The notes beneath the pieces were generated by a model. The model searched no databases, was not told where the DNA came from, and saw only the letters and a list, made by a program, of their open reading frames with translations. DNA of 41,564 nucleotides, taken from positions 1 through 41,564 of the forward strand of contig JAIOIH010000037.1 of the NCBI GenBank assembly GCA_019912395.1, in the 5' to 3' direction. The stretch is from Flavobacteriales bacterium (GTDB lineage: Bacteria; Bacteroidota; Bacteroidia; Flavobacteriales_F; PHOS-HE28). The position numbers and the translations under genes are program-made. Position 1 is the stretch's first letter; each line of letters starts with the position of its first letter. Below, in pieces: positions 22,561 through 30,115 of this stretch.

Positions 22561-25500
22561 TTAGTCCGGCAATTGCTCAAGGATCGTGCTGGTGGGTACC
22601 GTGCCTCCAAGGTTCATCAGTATGGGATCACGGTCGTTCTGCATTCCAGTATACTTGACCACGCCGCTTAAGCCAGTGTCCTCCTTGTAATAGCCGGGTT
22701 GGGTGGCCGTTGGGATCGCGCCTCCGATCACGTTCAGGATGGGGTCGCGATCGTTTGCGGCACCGGTGTATTTCAACTTGCCGTCCGTCACCACGTTACC
22801 GCTCCAGAGCATCATTTTGCCATCGAATGGAACGCGGGCATTCGTGCCCCACGTGGAGGTCAGCGCGCTTCGCAGGTCAACGATGGCAGGTGTTGCGGAG
22901 AGGGCCACCGGGTCCAGTGTCATCGCCCCGAAATGGTTCCGGTGCCTCACTGCAAGCTGGTAGTTACCCGCAGGGAGCTGCACTTGGACCGGAGCGGTCC
23001 CATCAAGCCCTACGATGTCCCCATCCCGCTGCAACAAGGCGCTTCGCGTGGCCAGCACGGCATATGGTGTGTTGGCGGAGCGCACCTGCACAAGCACCCA
23101 GTCCACGATGGCATCGGGACCGGTCACCATGAACACGGCGGGTGCCACTTGTTCCCCGCCACCCCCGTTCACCTGTGTGAAGCCGAGCGCGGAATAGGGC
23201 TCCGTCAGCGGGATCAAGGACAAGGCGCGCAAGTCGTCGCGCATGAGCTGATCGGTGGTGGAGTAGGCGCCCTGCAACCACACCTTCGGGCGTACGGCGA
23301 CCGTGTTCGGGATGAACGCGCAGCCGTCCACGATGCTGGTGGAAACGTTATTGGCCTTGTCGTTCACAATGTCGGTGATGCCGGCGATGCAGACGGTTGA
23401 GCTTGTGAGGGATGAATAGTTGATCCGGCAAAGCGGGATAAAATCAGCGTTCTTGATCAGGGAACTGTCGATATAGGAAAGGCCAATCACGCGCGAGCCA
23501 CCGGGTATGGACTCCGTTGCGATATCCCCGGCAAGGCCGGGGACGAGGTTCTGTACGCTTTGGATGGTAAGCCCGCTCATGGTGAATTCATATCCCAGCA
23601 CTCGGCAGTCGGGGTTGCGCACCAAGATGTCCACGGTCTTGGCGACAGGGTCGATGCTGCCCAGCTTCAGGTCCACTTGGCTTGCCGCATCCACCCAGCC
23701 GCGTGGAAATTCGGACCAGGGATGGTAATGGACCACGTGTTCGGTCTGGTCGTGGATATTTTGCTGATTGTAGCAGTTCGCCAATAGTGCGGCATCGGTC
23801 ACGGTAATGGCATTGTCCCCGTTCAGGTCATTGCACGGGGTCGGTGAAATTGCATTGTTGAGGATGGCGGTCACATATTCCTGCGCATCCAACTGGGTCC
23901 TGTTCCCATCATTGTTGAGGTCACCGGCCTTTGCAGAACCGTTGCATGCGCCGGTGCAATCGAAACGGGCGTCACCGAAAGGTTGCCCGAGGCAGTCCGT
24001 GTATGGCGGGCAGTCATTCTCCACGGTGAACGAGAGAACGTCCTGCGCGTCACGTGCAATGTTCAAACAGACCTGGGCGAAATTGTTGGAATAGTCCAGT
24101 TCATGTCTGCCGAGCGCATCCGGCGCATGTTGCCAATTGGTGCGGAGAACCAGGGTGTATTGCCCGGCAGGTACGTCCGTAATATCGATCCAGTTGCATG
24201 TGGTGCCGGAGCTGTAGATATCATAGCACCCTTTGCTGATGCCCATGTTGCTGCATCCGTACTGGGCGGTGAACCCCGAGTTGCAGCCCACGTCCATCAC
24301 GCAGAACCCGTTCTTGAAGCCCACCGGGATGGCGTTTCCGAGAGGGTCGAAGAGGATATAGTCCGCATAGCCGGCATAGTGCGCGTGGCCGTGGCAATTG
24401 TCGAAGTTGAACATGTCCGGCTGCGTACTTGGGTTGCCGATGTAATAATCGGTGTTCCCGATATTCTCGATCTTGGTGGTGAAACGTAGGACCTTGCGCA
24501 GCCCGAGCGCACGGGTGCAACCTTCCGCAGGTGCGCAGTTATCGGTGATGTTCACTGTACTTAGGTAGATGCTGCTGGCAAGGGCACTTTGGCTGATGAT
24601 GAGGTCCGGACCATCCGGGCAGGCGGGGTCACCGGGCGGGATGCAGCAGCCTGGGCAGGCGATGGTGGCCAAGGGGTCGTAGTTGCAGGAACCCGGATCC
24701 ATGCATCCTTCCACCGGCCCGTTGTAAATGATGGAAAAGGTGATCTGCCCGTTGCAATCACCTGCGTTGTCGCCCACCCTTAGATGGTGGACCGTTCCAC
24801 CTGGCATGTTGGCGTTGACCACGGCCTGGGTGCCGCAACCACCATTGTTGTCATCGGCGAACGTAGCCCCTTCCACGCCGTCGTTCAGTGTGACCTGGTT
24901 GCAGGCCATGTCATACAACCAAAGCCGCGTGTCGCAGGAATTGCTTCCGCACGTGGTAATGGAATAGGACCCGGTCTGGGGCGGCGTGAAGTCGTACCAT
25001 GCTTCGGTGCTCGGTGTAGTGACGGTGGCAAGTGTTACGGGATAGGATGAGCCGATAGGTGCCAAGGTCAACGGCAATGGGGATGAACACGAAAATCCGG
25101 GAGCGCAGTTGAACGTCGTTTCCTCGAATGACCCGAAGGTGCCGCCGGAAAAGATCAGGACCTGGTCCAGGTAGATCGCGTAAGCACCATATCCGTAACT
25201 GTTGTGGTAAATGCCGTCACCGGCGGTGTCATTGATGCGGAAGATCAAGCAGGTTCCGGTGGGTACGCATAGGGTGGTGCCCGTGGAGTTGTCGGCCGCA
25301 AGGACCGTGTTGGTGGCGCCGTTCTTCAAGGTCCATGTGGTTTCTTGCGGATAATTGTCCGCCACGATGTCGATACGTACCCGGCTTTGGCCGACTGGGC
25401 AACTATAATCGCAGGAACCGTCATTGATGTTCACCGACGGCACGTAGTTACTGGCGGTGACCTCGTTGCAACCGAACAGGGGTGACAGGTTCCCGACGAA

Positions 25501-26076
25501 CACATCATCGATGGCGATATCGCTGCGCTCCCCGCTGCCGGTCACCGCCCGGAACCGCAGGCGGAGGTTCGTTTGCGCGGCATAGGGGGAAAGGTCCAAC
25601 CAACCTTCTTTCCAATACTGGCCTTGATCCCCGCTAGCGCTCCAGAGGTCTTGGATGATCGATCCGTTCACGTCCAGGTCCACGGTCAAAGTGCCCATCT
25701 GGTTGCCGCGCATGGAGTACCAAAAGGTGAGGTATGGTGATGGGAGGGCGGACAAATTGAAACAAGGTGAGTTCAGGATCGCGGTCTTACCGGGTGTGTT
25801 GCCGACACCTGAGGCCTCCACGTACAGGTACGTGCCCGAGGTGCTGTTCGAGGTATGATCGCCGATGGGGCCGGTGGCTGCGGTGGGCGTGCCGTTCTTG
25901 TCCACCCACCAGTTCAGGTCGTCGCCCGTATCGTTGGCCCAGTTATTTGCGAACGTACCGGGAGTGCCGACAGTGAATCCGCTGAACGTTTGATCCGAGG
26001 GGAACGAGTTAATGCATTGCGCGGCCATGGTACCGGCGATGGCAAACAGGCCGATGGAAGAGAAAATGCGACGCAT
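22561..26076 (-). CDS. Large secreted multidomain protein with lysyl-oxidase-like domain and dockerin-like repeat
   Basis: This 1171-residue protein has a signal peptide (GLFAIAGTMAAQ), a MAM/jelly-roll-like region (~25-200), Cys-rich spacers and a pre-peptidase-like beta domain (~330-450). A lysyl-oxidase-like domain follows (~500-690) with the copper-site pattern NCHGHAHYAGYADY (~560-572), then GCSNMGISKGCYDIYSSGT and the CNWIDITDVPAGQYTL strand. A dockerin-like pair of D-x-N-x-D loops (DLNNDGNRTQ, DLNGDNAITV; ~705-755) comes next. It ends in a C-terminal module with two copies of KYTGxxNDRDPIL. Lysyl oxidases crosslink or deaminate lysine amines using copper; activity here is untested. The start at 26076 gives the signal peptide. 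The C-terminal module is not the common type-A sorting domain. Confidence 0.85.
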   Translation of the reverse strand: MRRIFSSIGLFAIAGTMAAQCINSFPSDQTFSGFTVGTPGTFANNWANDTGDDLNWWVDKNGTPTAATGPIGDHTSNSTSGTYLYVEASGVGNTPGKTAILNSPCFNLSALPSPYLTFWYSMRGNQMGTLTVDLDVNGSIIQDLWSASGDQGQYWKEGWLDLSPYAAQTNLRLRFRAVTGSGERSDIAIDDVFVGNLSPLFGCNEVTASNYVPSVNINDGSCDYSCPVGQSRVRIDIVADNYPQETTWTLKNGATNTVLAADNSTGTTLCVPTGTCLIFRINDTAGDGIYHNSYGYGAYAIYLDQVLIFSGGTFGSFEETTFNCAPGFSCSSPLPLTLAPIGSSYPVTLATVTTPSTEAWYDFTPPQTGSYSITTCGSNSCDTRLWLYDMACNQVTLNDGVEGATFADDNNGGCGTQAVVNANMPGGTVHHLRVGDNAGDCNGQITFSIIYNGPVEGCMDPGSCNYDPLATIACPGCCIPPGDPACPDGPDLIISQSALASSIYLSTVNITDNCAPAEGCTRALGLRKVLRFTTKIENIGNTDYYIGNPSTQPDMFNFDNCHGHAHYAGYADYILFDPLGNAIPVGFKNGFCVMDVGCNSGFTAQYGCSNMGISKGCYDIYSSGTTCNWIDITDVPAGQYTLVLRTNWQHAPDALGRHELDYSNNFAQVCLNIARDAQDVLSFTVENDCPPYTDCLGQPFGDARFDCTGACNGSAKAGDLNNDGNRTQLDAQEYVTAILNNAISPTPCNDLNGDNAITVTDAALLANCYNQQNIHDQTEHVVHYHPWSEFPRGWVDAASQVDLKLGSIDPVAKTVDILVRNPDCRVLGYEFTMSGLTIQSVQNLVPGLAGDIATESIPGGSRVIGLSYIDSSLIKNADFIPLCRINYSSLTSSTVCIAGITDIVNDKANNVSTSIVDGCAFIPNTVAVRPKVWLQGAYSTTDQLMRDDLRALSLIPLTEPYSALGFTQVNGGGGEQVAPAVFMVTGPDAIVDWVLVQVRSANTPYAVLATRSALLQRDGDIVGLDGTAPVQVQLPAGNYQLAVRHRNHFGAMTLDPVALSATPAIVDLRSALTSTWGTNARVPFDGKMMLWSGNVVTDGKLKYTGAANDRDPILNVIGGAIPTATQPGYYKEDTGLSGVVKYTGMQNDRDPILMNLGGTVPTSTILEQLPD

Positions 26077-26093
26077 GATGGTGGATTTTACCC

Positions 26094-26101
26094 GCAAAGT
26101 A
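26094..26101 (-). promoter_or_regulatory. Putative -7 promoter element of the lysyl-oxidase-like gene (TACTTTGC)
   Basis: TACTTTGC lies 17 bp before the ATG at 26076 and fits the same motif as other starts in the window. Confidence 0.4.
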
Positions 26102-26369
26102 TACGAATGGATCTATAATGCCAAGCAGATCGACGGAAACCGCTTCTCATTATGGAAAGGGACTATTGGACCCGAAAGGGGTATTATCAGGCTATTGCGG
26201 AAGACCGCTGAATGGGGCGGTAGGCCCACCAACACTTGTGGCGCGACTCCTGCATGCTAAAGCCATCCTCTGGTATTGCTCCTTGGTTCCCAGCGATATG
26301 AACGCCGCTTCGCACATTCGGAAGAACCGCCATACTGGATCTAAGCCTCACTGGCCTCAACCCTTTCAA
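26102..26369. other. Intergenic stretch, nothing recognised
   Basis: Between the divergent lysyl-oxidase-like and MBL-fold genes I see no convincing coding frame, repeat or RNA. It holds the two divergent promoter candidates at its ends. Confidence 0.5.
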
Positions 26370-26377
26370 TAGTTTTG
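26370..26377 (+). promoter_or_regulatory. Putative -7 promoter element of the MBL-fold gene (TAGTTTTG)
   Basis: TAGTTTTG is an exact match to TAnnTTTG, 68 bp before the ATG at 26446. No TTG is placed well for a -33 box. A purine-rich AGAGAGAA before the start may serve as ribosome binding site. Confidence 0.45.
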
Positions 26378-26445
26378 CGCGCCCTCTGCACCACATGCAA
26401 GGGAGACCCGAGCAGCAGCCCTGACCCGGTGGAAGAGAGAACTCC

Positions 26446-27453
26446 ATGGACAACGAACGTTACGCCTCCTCCCCGAACTTCGAGAACGGCAAGTTCAAGA
26501 ACCTGTTGCCTACCAACATGTCAATGTCCGCCGGCGACATGATGAAGACGTTGGCCGGGTTCATTGCAGGAGGCGAGGGACGCGCGCCGAAGCAGAAGAT
26601 CCACGTACTGCATCCGGACCCCAGGGTGATCGCTTCTCCCAACGGAAGCACTCGCTTGGTCTGGTTCGGGCACTCGGCGTTCCTGTTGCAGATCGACGGC
26701 TTGAACCTGCTGATCGATCCCATGTTCGGCTCCACGCCGGCGCCCTATCCGTGGATGGGCCGGTCCCGCTTCACCGACGGATTGCCCATCGCCATCGCCG
26801 ATCTGCCGGAGATCGATGCCATCCTGCTCTCACACGATCATTACGATCACTTGGACTATCGCTCCATCTTGGCACTGAAGACAAAGACAAAGGAATTCTT
26901 CGTGCCCTTGGGGGTAGGCATGCATCTGCGTTCATGGGGGATCGAGCCTTCGCGTATCCACGAGCTGGACTGGTGGGACGAGACCGGACTTGCGCACTTG
27001 CACCTAGCACTCACACCCGCACGCCACTTTTCCGGCCGCGGACTTACGGACCGCTTCTCCACGCTCTGGGGCGGTTGGGTGATCCAAGGGAAAAGGGACA
27101 ACATCTACTTCAGCGCGGACAGCGGCTACGGTCCGCACTTCGAACAGATCGGTGCCAAGTACGGACCGTTCGGCTTTGCGATGATCGAGTGCGGCCAGTA
27201 CAACGAGAAGTGGGCCGACATTCACATGCTGCCGGAGCAATCGGCACAAGCTGCGGTGGATGTACGAGCGAAGGTGATGATGCCGATCCACTGGGGCAGC
27301 TTCGCGCTGGCCATGCATACGTGGACCGATCCCGTGGACCGTGTAACGAAACAAGCGGATACGCTGGGGATGCCGATCATCACGCCGCGCATTGGCGCTG
27401 TGGTCGCACTGGATGCGTTGGGAGCTTTCCACGAGCGGTGGTGGCGGGAGTAG
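26446..27453 (+). CDS. MBL-fold metal-dependent hydrolase, NAPE-PLD/UlaG-like
   Basis: This 335-residue protein has the metallo-beta-lactamase signature SHDHYDHLD (H130, H132, D134, H135). A preceding strand pair VWFGHSAFLLQIDGLNLLIDPMF is typical of the NAPE-PLD-like branch. Further ligands are likely in TPARHFSGR, SADSGYG and PIHWGSF. No signal peptide is seen. Bacterial members hydrolyse phosphodiester or amide bonds of lipids or sugar phosphates; substrate unknown. It is followed after 49 bp by the two-component regulator, which has its own promoter element. Confidence 0.9.
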   Translation: MDNERYASSPNFENGKFKNLLPTNMSMSAGDMMKTLAGFIAGGEGRAPKQKIHVLHPDPRVIASPNGSTRLVWFGHSAFLLQIDGLNLLIDPMFGSTPAPYPWMGRSRFTDGLPIAIADLPEIDAILLSHDHYDHLDYRSILALKTKTKEFFVPLGVGMHLRSWGIEPSRIHELDWWDETGLAHLHLALTPARHFSGRGLTDRFSTLWGGWVIQGKRDNIYFSADSGYGPHFEQIGAKYGPFGFAMIECGQYNEKWADIHMLPEQSAQAAVDVRAKVMMPIHWGSFALAMHTWTDPVDRVTKQADTLGMPIITPRIGAVVALDALGAFHERWWRE

Positions 27454-27489
27454 AGATCGCTTTCCCGATCCTTTCCCAGATCGCCCCGG

Positions 27490-27497
27490 TAGCTTTG
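27490..27497 (+). promoter_or_regulatory. Putative -7 promoter element of the response regulator (TAGCTTTG)
   Basis: TAGCTTTG exactly matches TAnnTTTG and lies 5 bp before the ATG at 27503, so the transcript is probably leaderless or nearly so. This also fixes the start codon. Confidence 0.55.
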
Positions 27498-27502
27498 CCG
27501 GG

Positions 27503-28180
27503 ATGAAGATCCTGGTGGTAGAGGACGAACCCGGACTGGCCGAGGTGATCAAGCGATCCCTTGAACGCGAGCTTTTCATCGTGGAGCTTGCCGCCGACCA
27601 TGCCACGGCAGTGCGGAAGATCGCCGACTTCGAATATGACCTGGTCCTGCTGGACATCATGCTTCCCGGCGGTAGTGGCCTGGATGTGTTGCGCGCATTG
27701 AAGGAAGCGGGCAAGGGAGGCAACGTGATCATCATTTCGGCCAAGGATTCCCTGGAGGACAAGCTCGCGGGCCTGGACCTGGGCGCCGATGACTACCTCA
27801 CCAAGCCCTTCCACATCGCGGAGTTGAATGCACGGGTGCGTTCCGTGCTCCGGCGAAAGGCACTGGATGGCAGCAACACCATCGATGTTGCCAACCTGCT
27901 GCTGGATATGGATGAGCGAACGCTTGCGGTGGACGGACTGCCTGTGCCGTTGAACCGAAAGGAATTCGACATGCTCGCTTATTTCCTGATGAACAAGAAC
28001 AGGCTGGTGTCGCGCACCTCACTGGCGGAGCACGTATGGGGCGACCACGTGGACCAGCACGATGATCTGGACCTTGTGTATTCGCAGATCAAGAATTTGA
28101 GGCGCAAGTTGAAGCAGGCAAAGGCCGGAGTGGAGATACAGGCGGTGTATGGCATCGGCTACAAACTGGTGGAATCATGA
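27503..28180 (+). CDS. OmpR-family response regulator
   Basis: This 225-residue protein has a receiver domain with acidic pocket E7-D8-E9, phosphoacceptor Asp51 (LLDIMLP) and Lys in TKPF. A C-terminal winged helix follows (~128-225, with RKEFDMLAYFLMNKNRLVSR and YGIGYKLVES). It overlaps the kinase gene by 4 bp. The pair probably senses an envelope signal and may control the PepSY-like gene downstream. Confidence 0.95.
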   Translation: MKILVVEDEPGLAEVIKRSLERELFIVELAADHATAVRKIADFEYDLVLLDIMLPGGSGLDVLRALKEAGKGGNVIIISAKDSLEDKLAGLDLGADDYLTKPFHIAELNARVRSVLRRKALDGSNTIDVANLLLDMDERTLAVDGLPVPLNRKEFDMLAYFLMNKNRLVSRTSLAEHVWGDHVDQHDDLDLVYSQIKNLRRKLKQAKAGVEIQAVYGIGYKLVES

Positions 28181-29439
28181 GCCTGCTTTCCCGCTCCCTG
28201 AAGGCCCTTGCCCTGATCCTGCCGCTGCTCTTGGGCATCTGGGCCTTGGTGTTCTACCTCGTGATCATCGATGAGGTCCGGGAGAGCGTGGACGACGGCC
28301 TCGACGATCAGGCCGAGCTGCTGGAATACCGCGCAGAACGTGACAGTACGGTGCTTCTGGTGCGCGACCTCGGCTTGCACGGCTACGCGATCACGCCGTT
28401 GGATAACGCACAAGGCAAGGGACCAAGGAAGAGCTTTCGCGATACCACCCTGTTCATTCCCGCCGAGGGCGAAATGGAGACGGTGCGCCTCTTCAGCACA
28501 CATTTCAAACTGGACGGGCAACGCTATGCCTTGCAGGTATATACCTCCACGGTGGAGGAGGACGACCTGGTCGAGAGCCTCTTGAGCGCGCTGCTGGTGC
28601 TCTATGCCGTGCTATTGCTCACGGTGCTGCTGGTGAACCACGCCTTGTTGCGCCGTGTCTGGCGGCCGTTCCACAACATCCTGCACCAGATGAAGAACTT
28701 CCGCTTGGGCACGGGGGAACGCCTTCCGGACGTACCCACGGACGTGCGCGAGTTCAAAGAGCTGAAAGCAGCCGTGAACATCCTGGTGGGGCATGCGGCC
28801 GAGACATACAAGAACCAGCGCAGCTTCACCGAGAACGCCGCGCATGAGCTGCAGACCCCGCTGGCGATCGCCATCAACAAGCTGGAACTGCTGGCGGAAC
28901 ATGAAGGAAGTGAAGAGCAACGCATGCAGTCCATCGGCGAAGTGATCGCCTCGCTGGAACGCCTTACGCGCATGAACCGATCGCTGTTGTTGCTGGCGCG
29001 GATCGAGAACAAACAGTTCCCCGATGAACAACCCGTGGCGCTGGGCGATGTGTGCCGTAAAGTGGTGGAAGAGTTCACTGACCTGGCCCATCACCGCGAT
29101 GTGCAGGTGGAGGTAAGCGTAAGCAGTGACATTGAACGCCGCATGGAGCCCGGCCTTGCGCGCATCCTGATCAACAACCTGATCAAGAACGCCATTGTAC
29201 ACAATGTGCCCGGGGGCCGCGTGTGGGTGGAAGTTTCCCGGGAGCAGGTACTGTTCCGCAATACGGGCAAGGCCAAACCATTGGATGGGGACCGCGTCTT
29301 CGACCGCTTCCGGAAGGAGACCACCGCCGATGCGGGCACCGGCCTGGGCTTGGCCATTGCCAAGGCCATTGCCACCTCCTACGGGTTCACCCTTGCATAC
29401 GCGTATGCCGGTGAGCACCGCATGACCTTGCGGTTTTGA
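28177..29439 (+). CDS. Sensor histidine kinase
   Basis: This 420-residue membrane kinase has a transmembrane segment (~9-30), a periplasmic sensor region (~31-145), a second segment (~146-165) and a short linker. The H-box is ENAAHELQTPLA with phosphoacceptor His223; N-box NNLIKNAIVHN and G-box TGLGLAIAKAI follow. The F-box region is short (VFDRFRK). Its start overlaps the regulator stop (ATGA). Sensor ligand unknown. Confidence 0.95.
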   Translation: MSLLSRSLKALALILPLLLGIWALVFYLVIIDEVRESVDDGLDDQAELLEYRAERDSTVLLVRDLGLHGYAITPLDNAQGKGPRKSFRDTTLFIPAEGEMETVRLFSTHFKLDGQRYALQVYTSTVEEDDLVESLLSALLVLYAVLLLTVLLVNHALLRRVWRPFHNILHQMKNFRLGTGERLPDVPTDVREFKELKAAVNILVGHAAETYKNQRSFTENAAHELQTPLAIAINKLELLAEHEGSEEQRMQSIGEVIASLERLTRMNRSLLLLARIENKQFPDEQPVALGDVCRKVVEEFTDLAHHRDVQVEVSVSSDIERRMEPGLARILINNLIKNAIVHNVPGGRVWVEVSREQVLFRNTGKAKPLDGDRVFDRFRKETTADAGTGLGLAIAKAIATSYGFTLAYAYAGEHRMTLRF

Positions 29440-29497
29440 TCTTCCCAATTCTTTCCTGAATCACGTATTCCCTTTGTGAAAACAAACCGGAACAACC

Positions 29498-29941
29498 ATG
29501 AGAACCGCAAGCATCTTAGCAGCCCTGATGATCACCGCCAGCCCGCTGATGGCGCAAGACCTTACCCCCGCACAAGTACCCGCCGCCGTGATGGCCTCCT
29601 TCAACAAGGAATTCCCAAAGGCCATGGATGTGGAGTGGGACCTGAAAGGGACGCAGTACAAGGTGGAGTTCGAAACGGGCCTGCTGGGCGCCGACCATGA
29701 GGCGTGGTACGACGCCAACGGGAAGCAGCTCAAGCACAAGGAGGAGATCTCCGTGTCGGACCTGCCCGCAGCCGTGAGCGCGGCCATTGCCAGGGATTTC
29801 GACGGCTACCGCACGGATGATGTGGAACGCATCACACAGGACGGTACAACGAGCTACACATTGGAGCTGAAGAAGCTGAATGAGGAGTGGGAAGTAGCGT
29901 ACGATGCGAAAGGCATGCAGTTGGAGAAAAGACAGGACTGA
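29498..29941 (+). CDS. Secreted PepSY-like protein
   Basis: This 147-residue protein has a signal peptide (ILAALMITASPLMAQ) followed by two PepSY-like units: VPAAVMASFNKEFPKAMDVEW...YKVEF...YDANGK and LPAAVSAAIARDFDGYRTDDV...YTLEL...YDAKGM. Such small periplasmic proteins are common in Bacteroidota and are often encoded beside two-component systems, as here (58 bp after the kinase). A role in sensing or restraining a protease or kinase is suggested by the PepSY family, not shown. Confidence 0.85.
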   Translation: MRTASILAALMITASPLMAQDLTPAQVPAAVMASFNKEFPKAMDVEWDLKGTQYKVEFETGLLGADHEAWYDANGKQLKHKEEISVSDLPAAVSAAIARDFDGYRTDDVERITQDGTTSYTLELKKLNEEWEVAYDAKGMQLEKRQD

Positions 29942-30055
29942 CCCGCTACGGCGCCTCGACGGGCCTGATCGAATAGTGGTCGCCGCACTCACCTGGGAAT
30001 AGCAGGTCGGTGCGGCGGCTGCTTGTCGGGAGATGGTATTCTCCATCATTCGCAA

Positions 30056-30063
30056 TACCTTGC
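30056..30063 (+). promoter_or_regulatory. Putative -7 promoter element of the M36 protease gene (TACCTTGC)
   Basis: TACCTTGC lies 52 bp before the ATG at 30116, matching the TAnnTT(G)C variant seen at other starts. Confidence 0.4.
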
Positions 30064-30115
30064 AGTGGCTGATGCTGGCTCCAGCGAAGCTCCGCTACCC
30101 AAACCCCTCGTGCCA

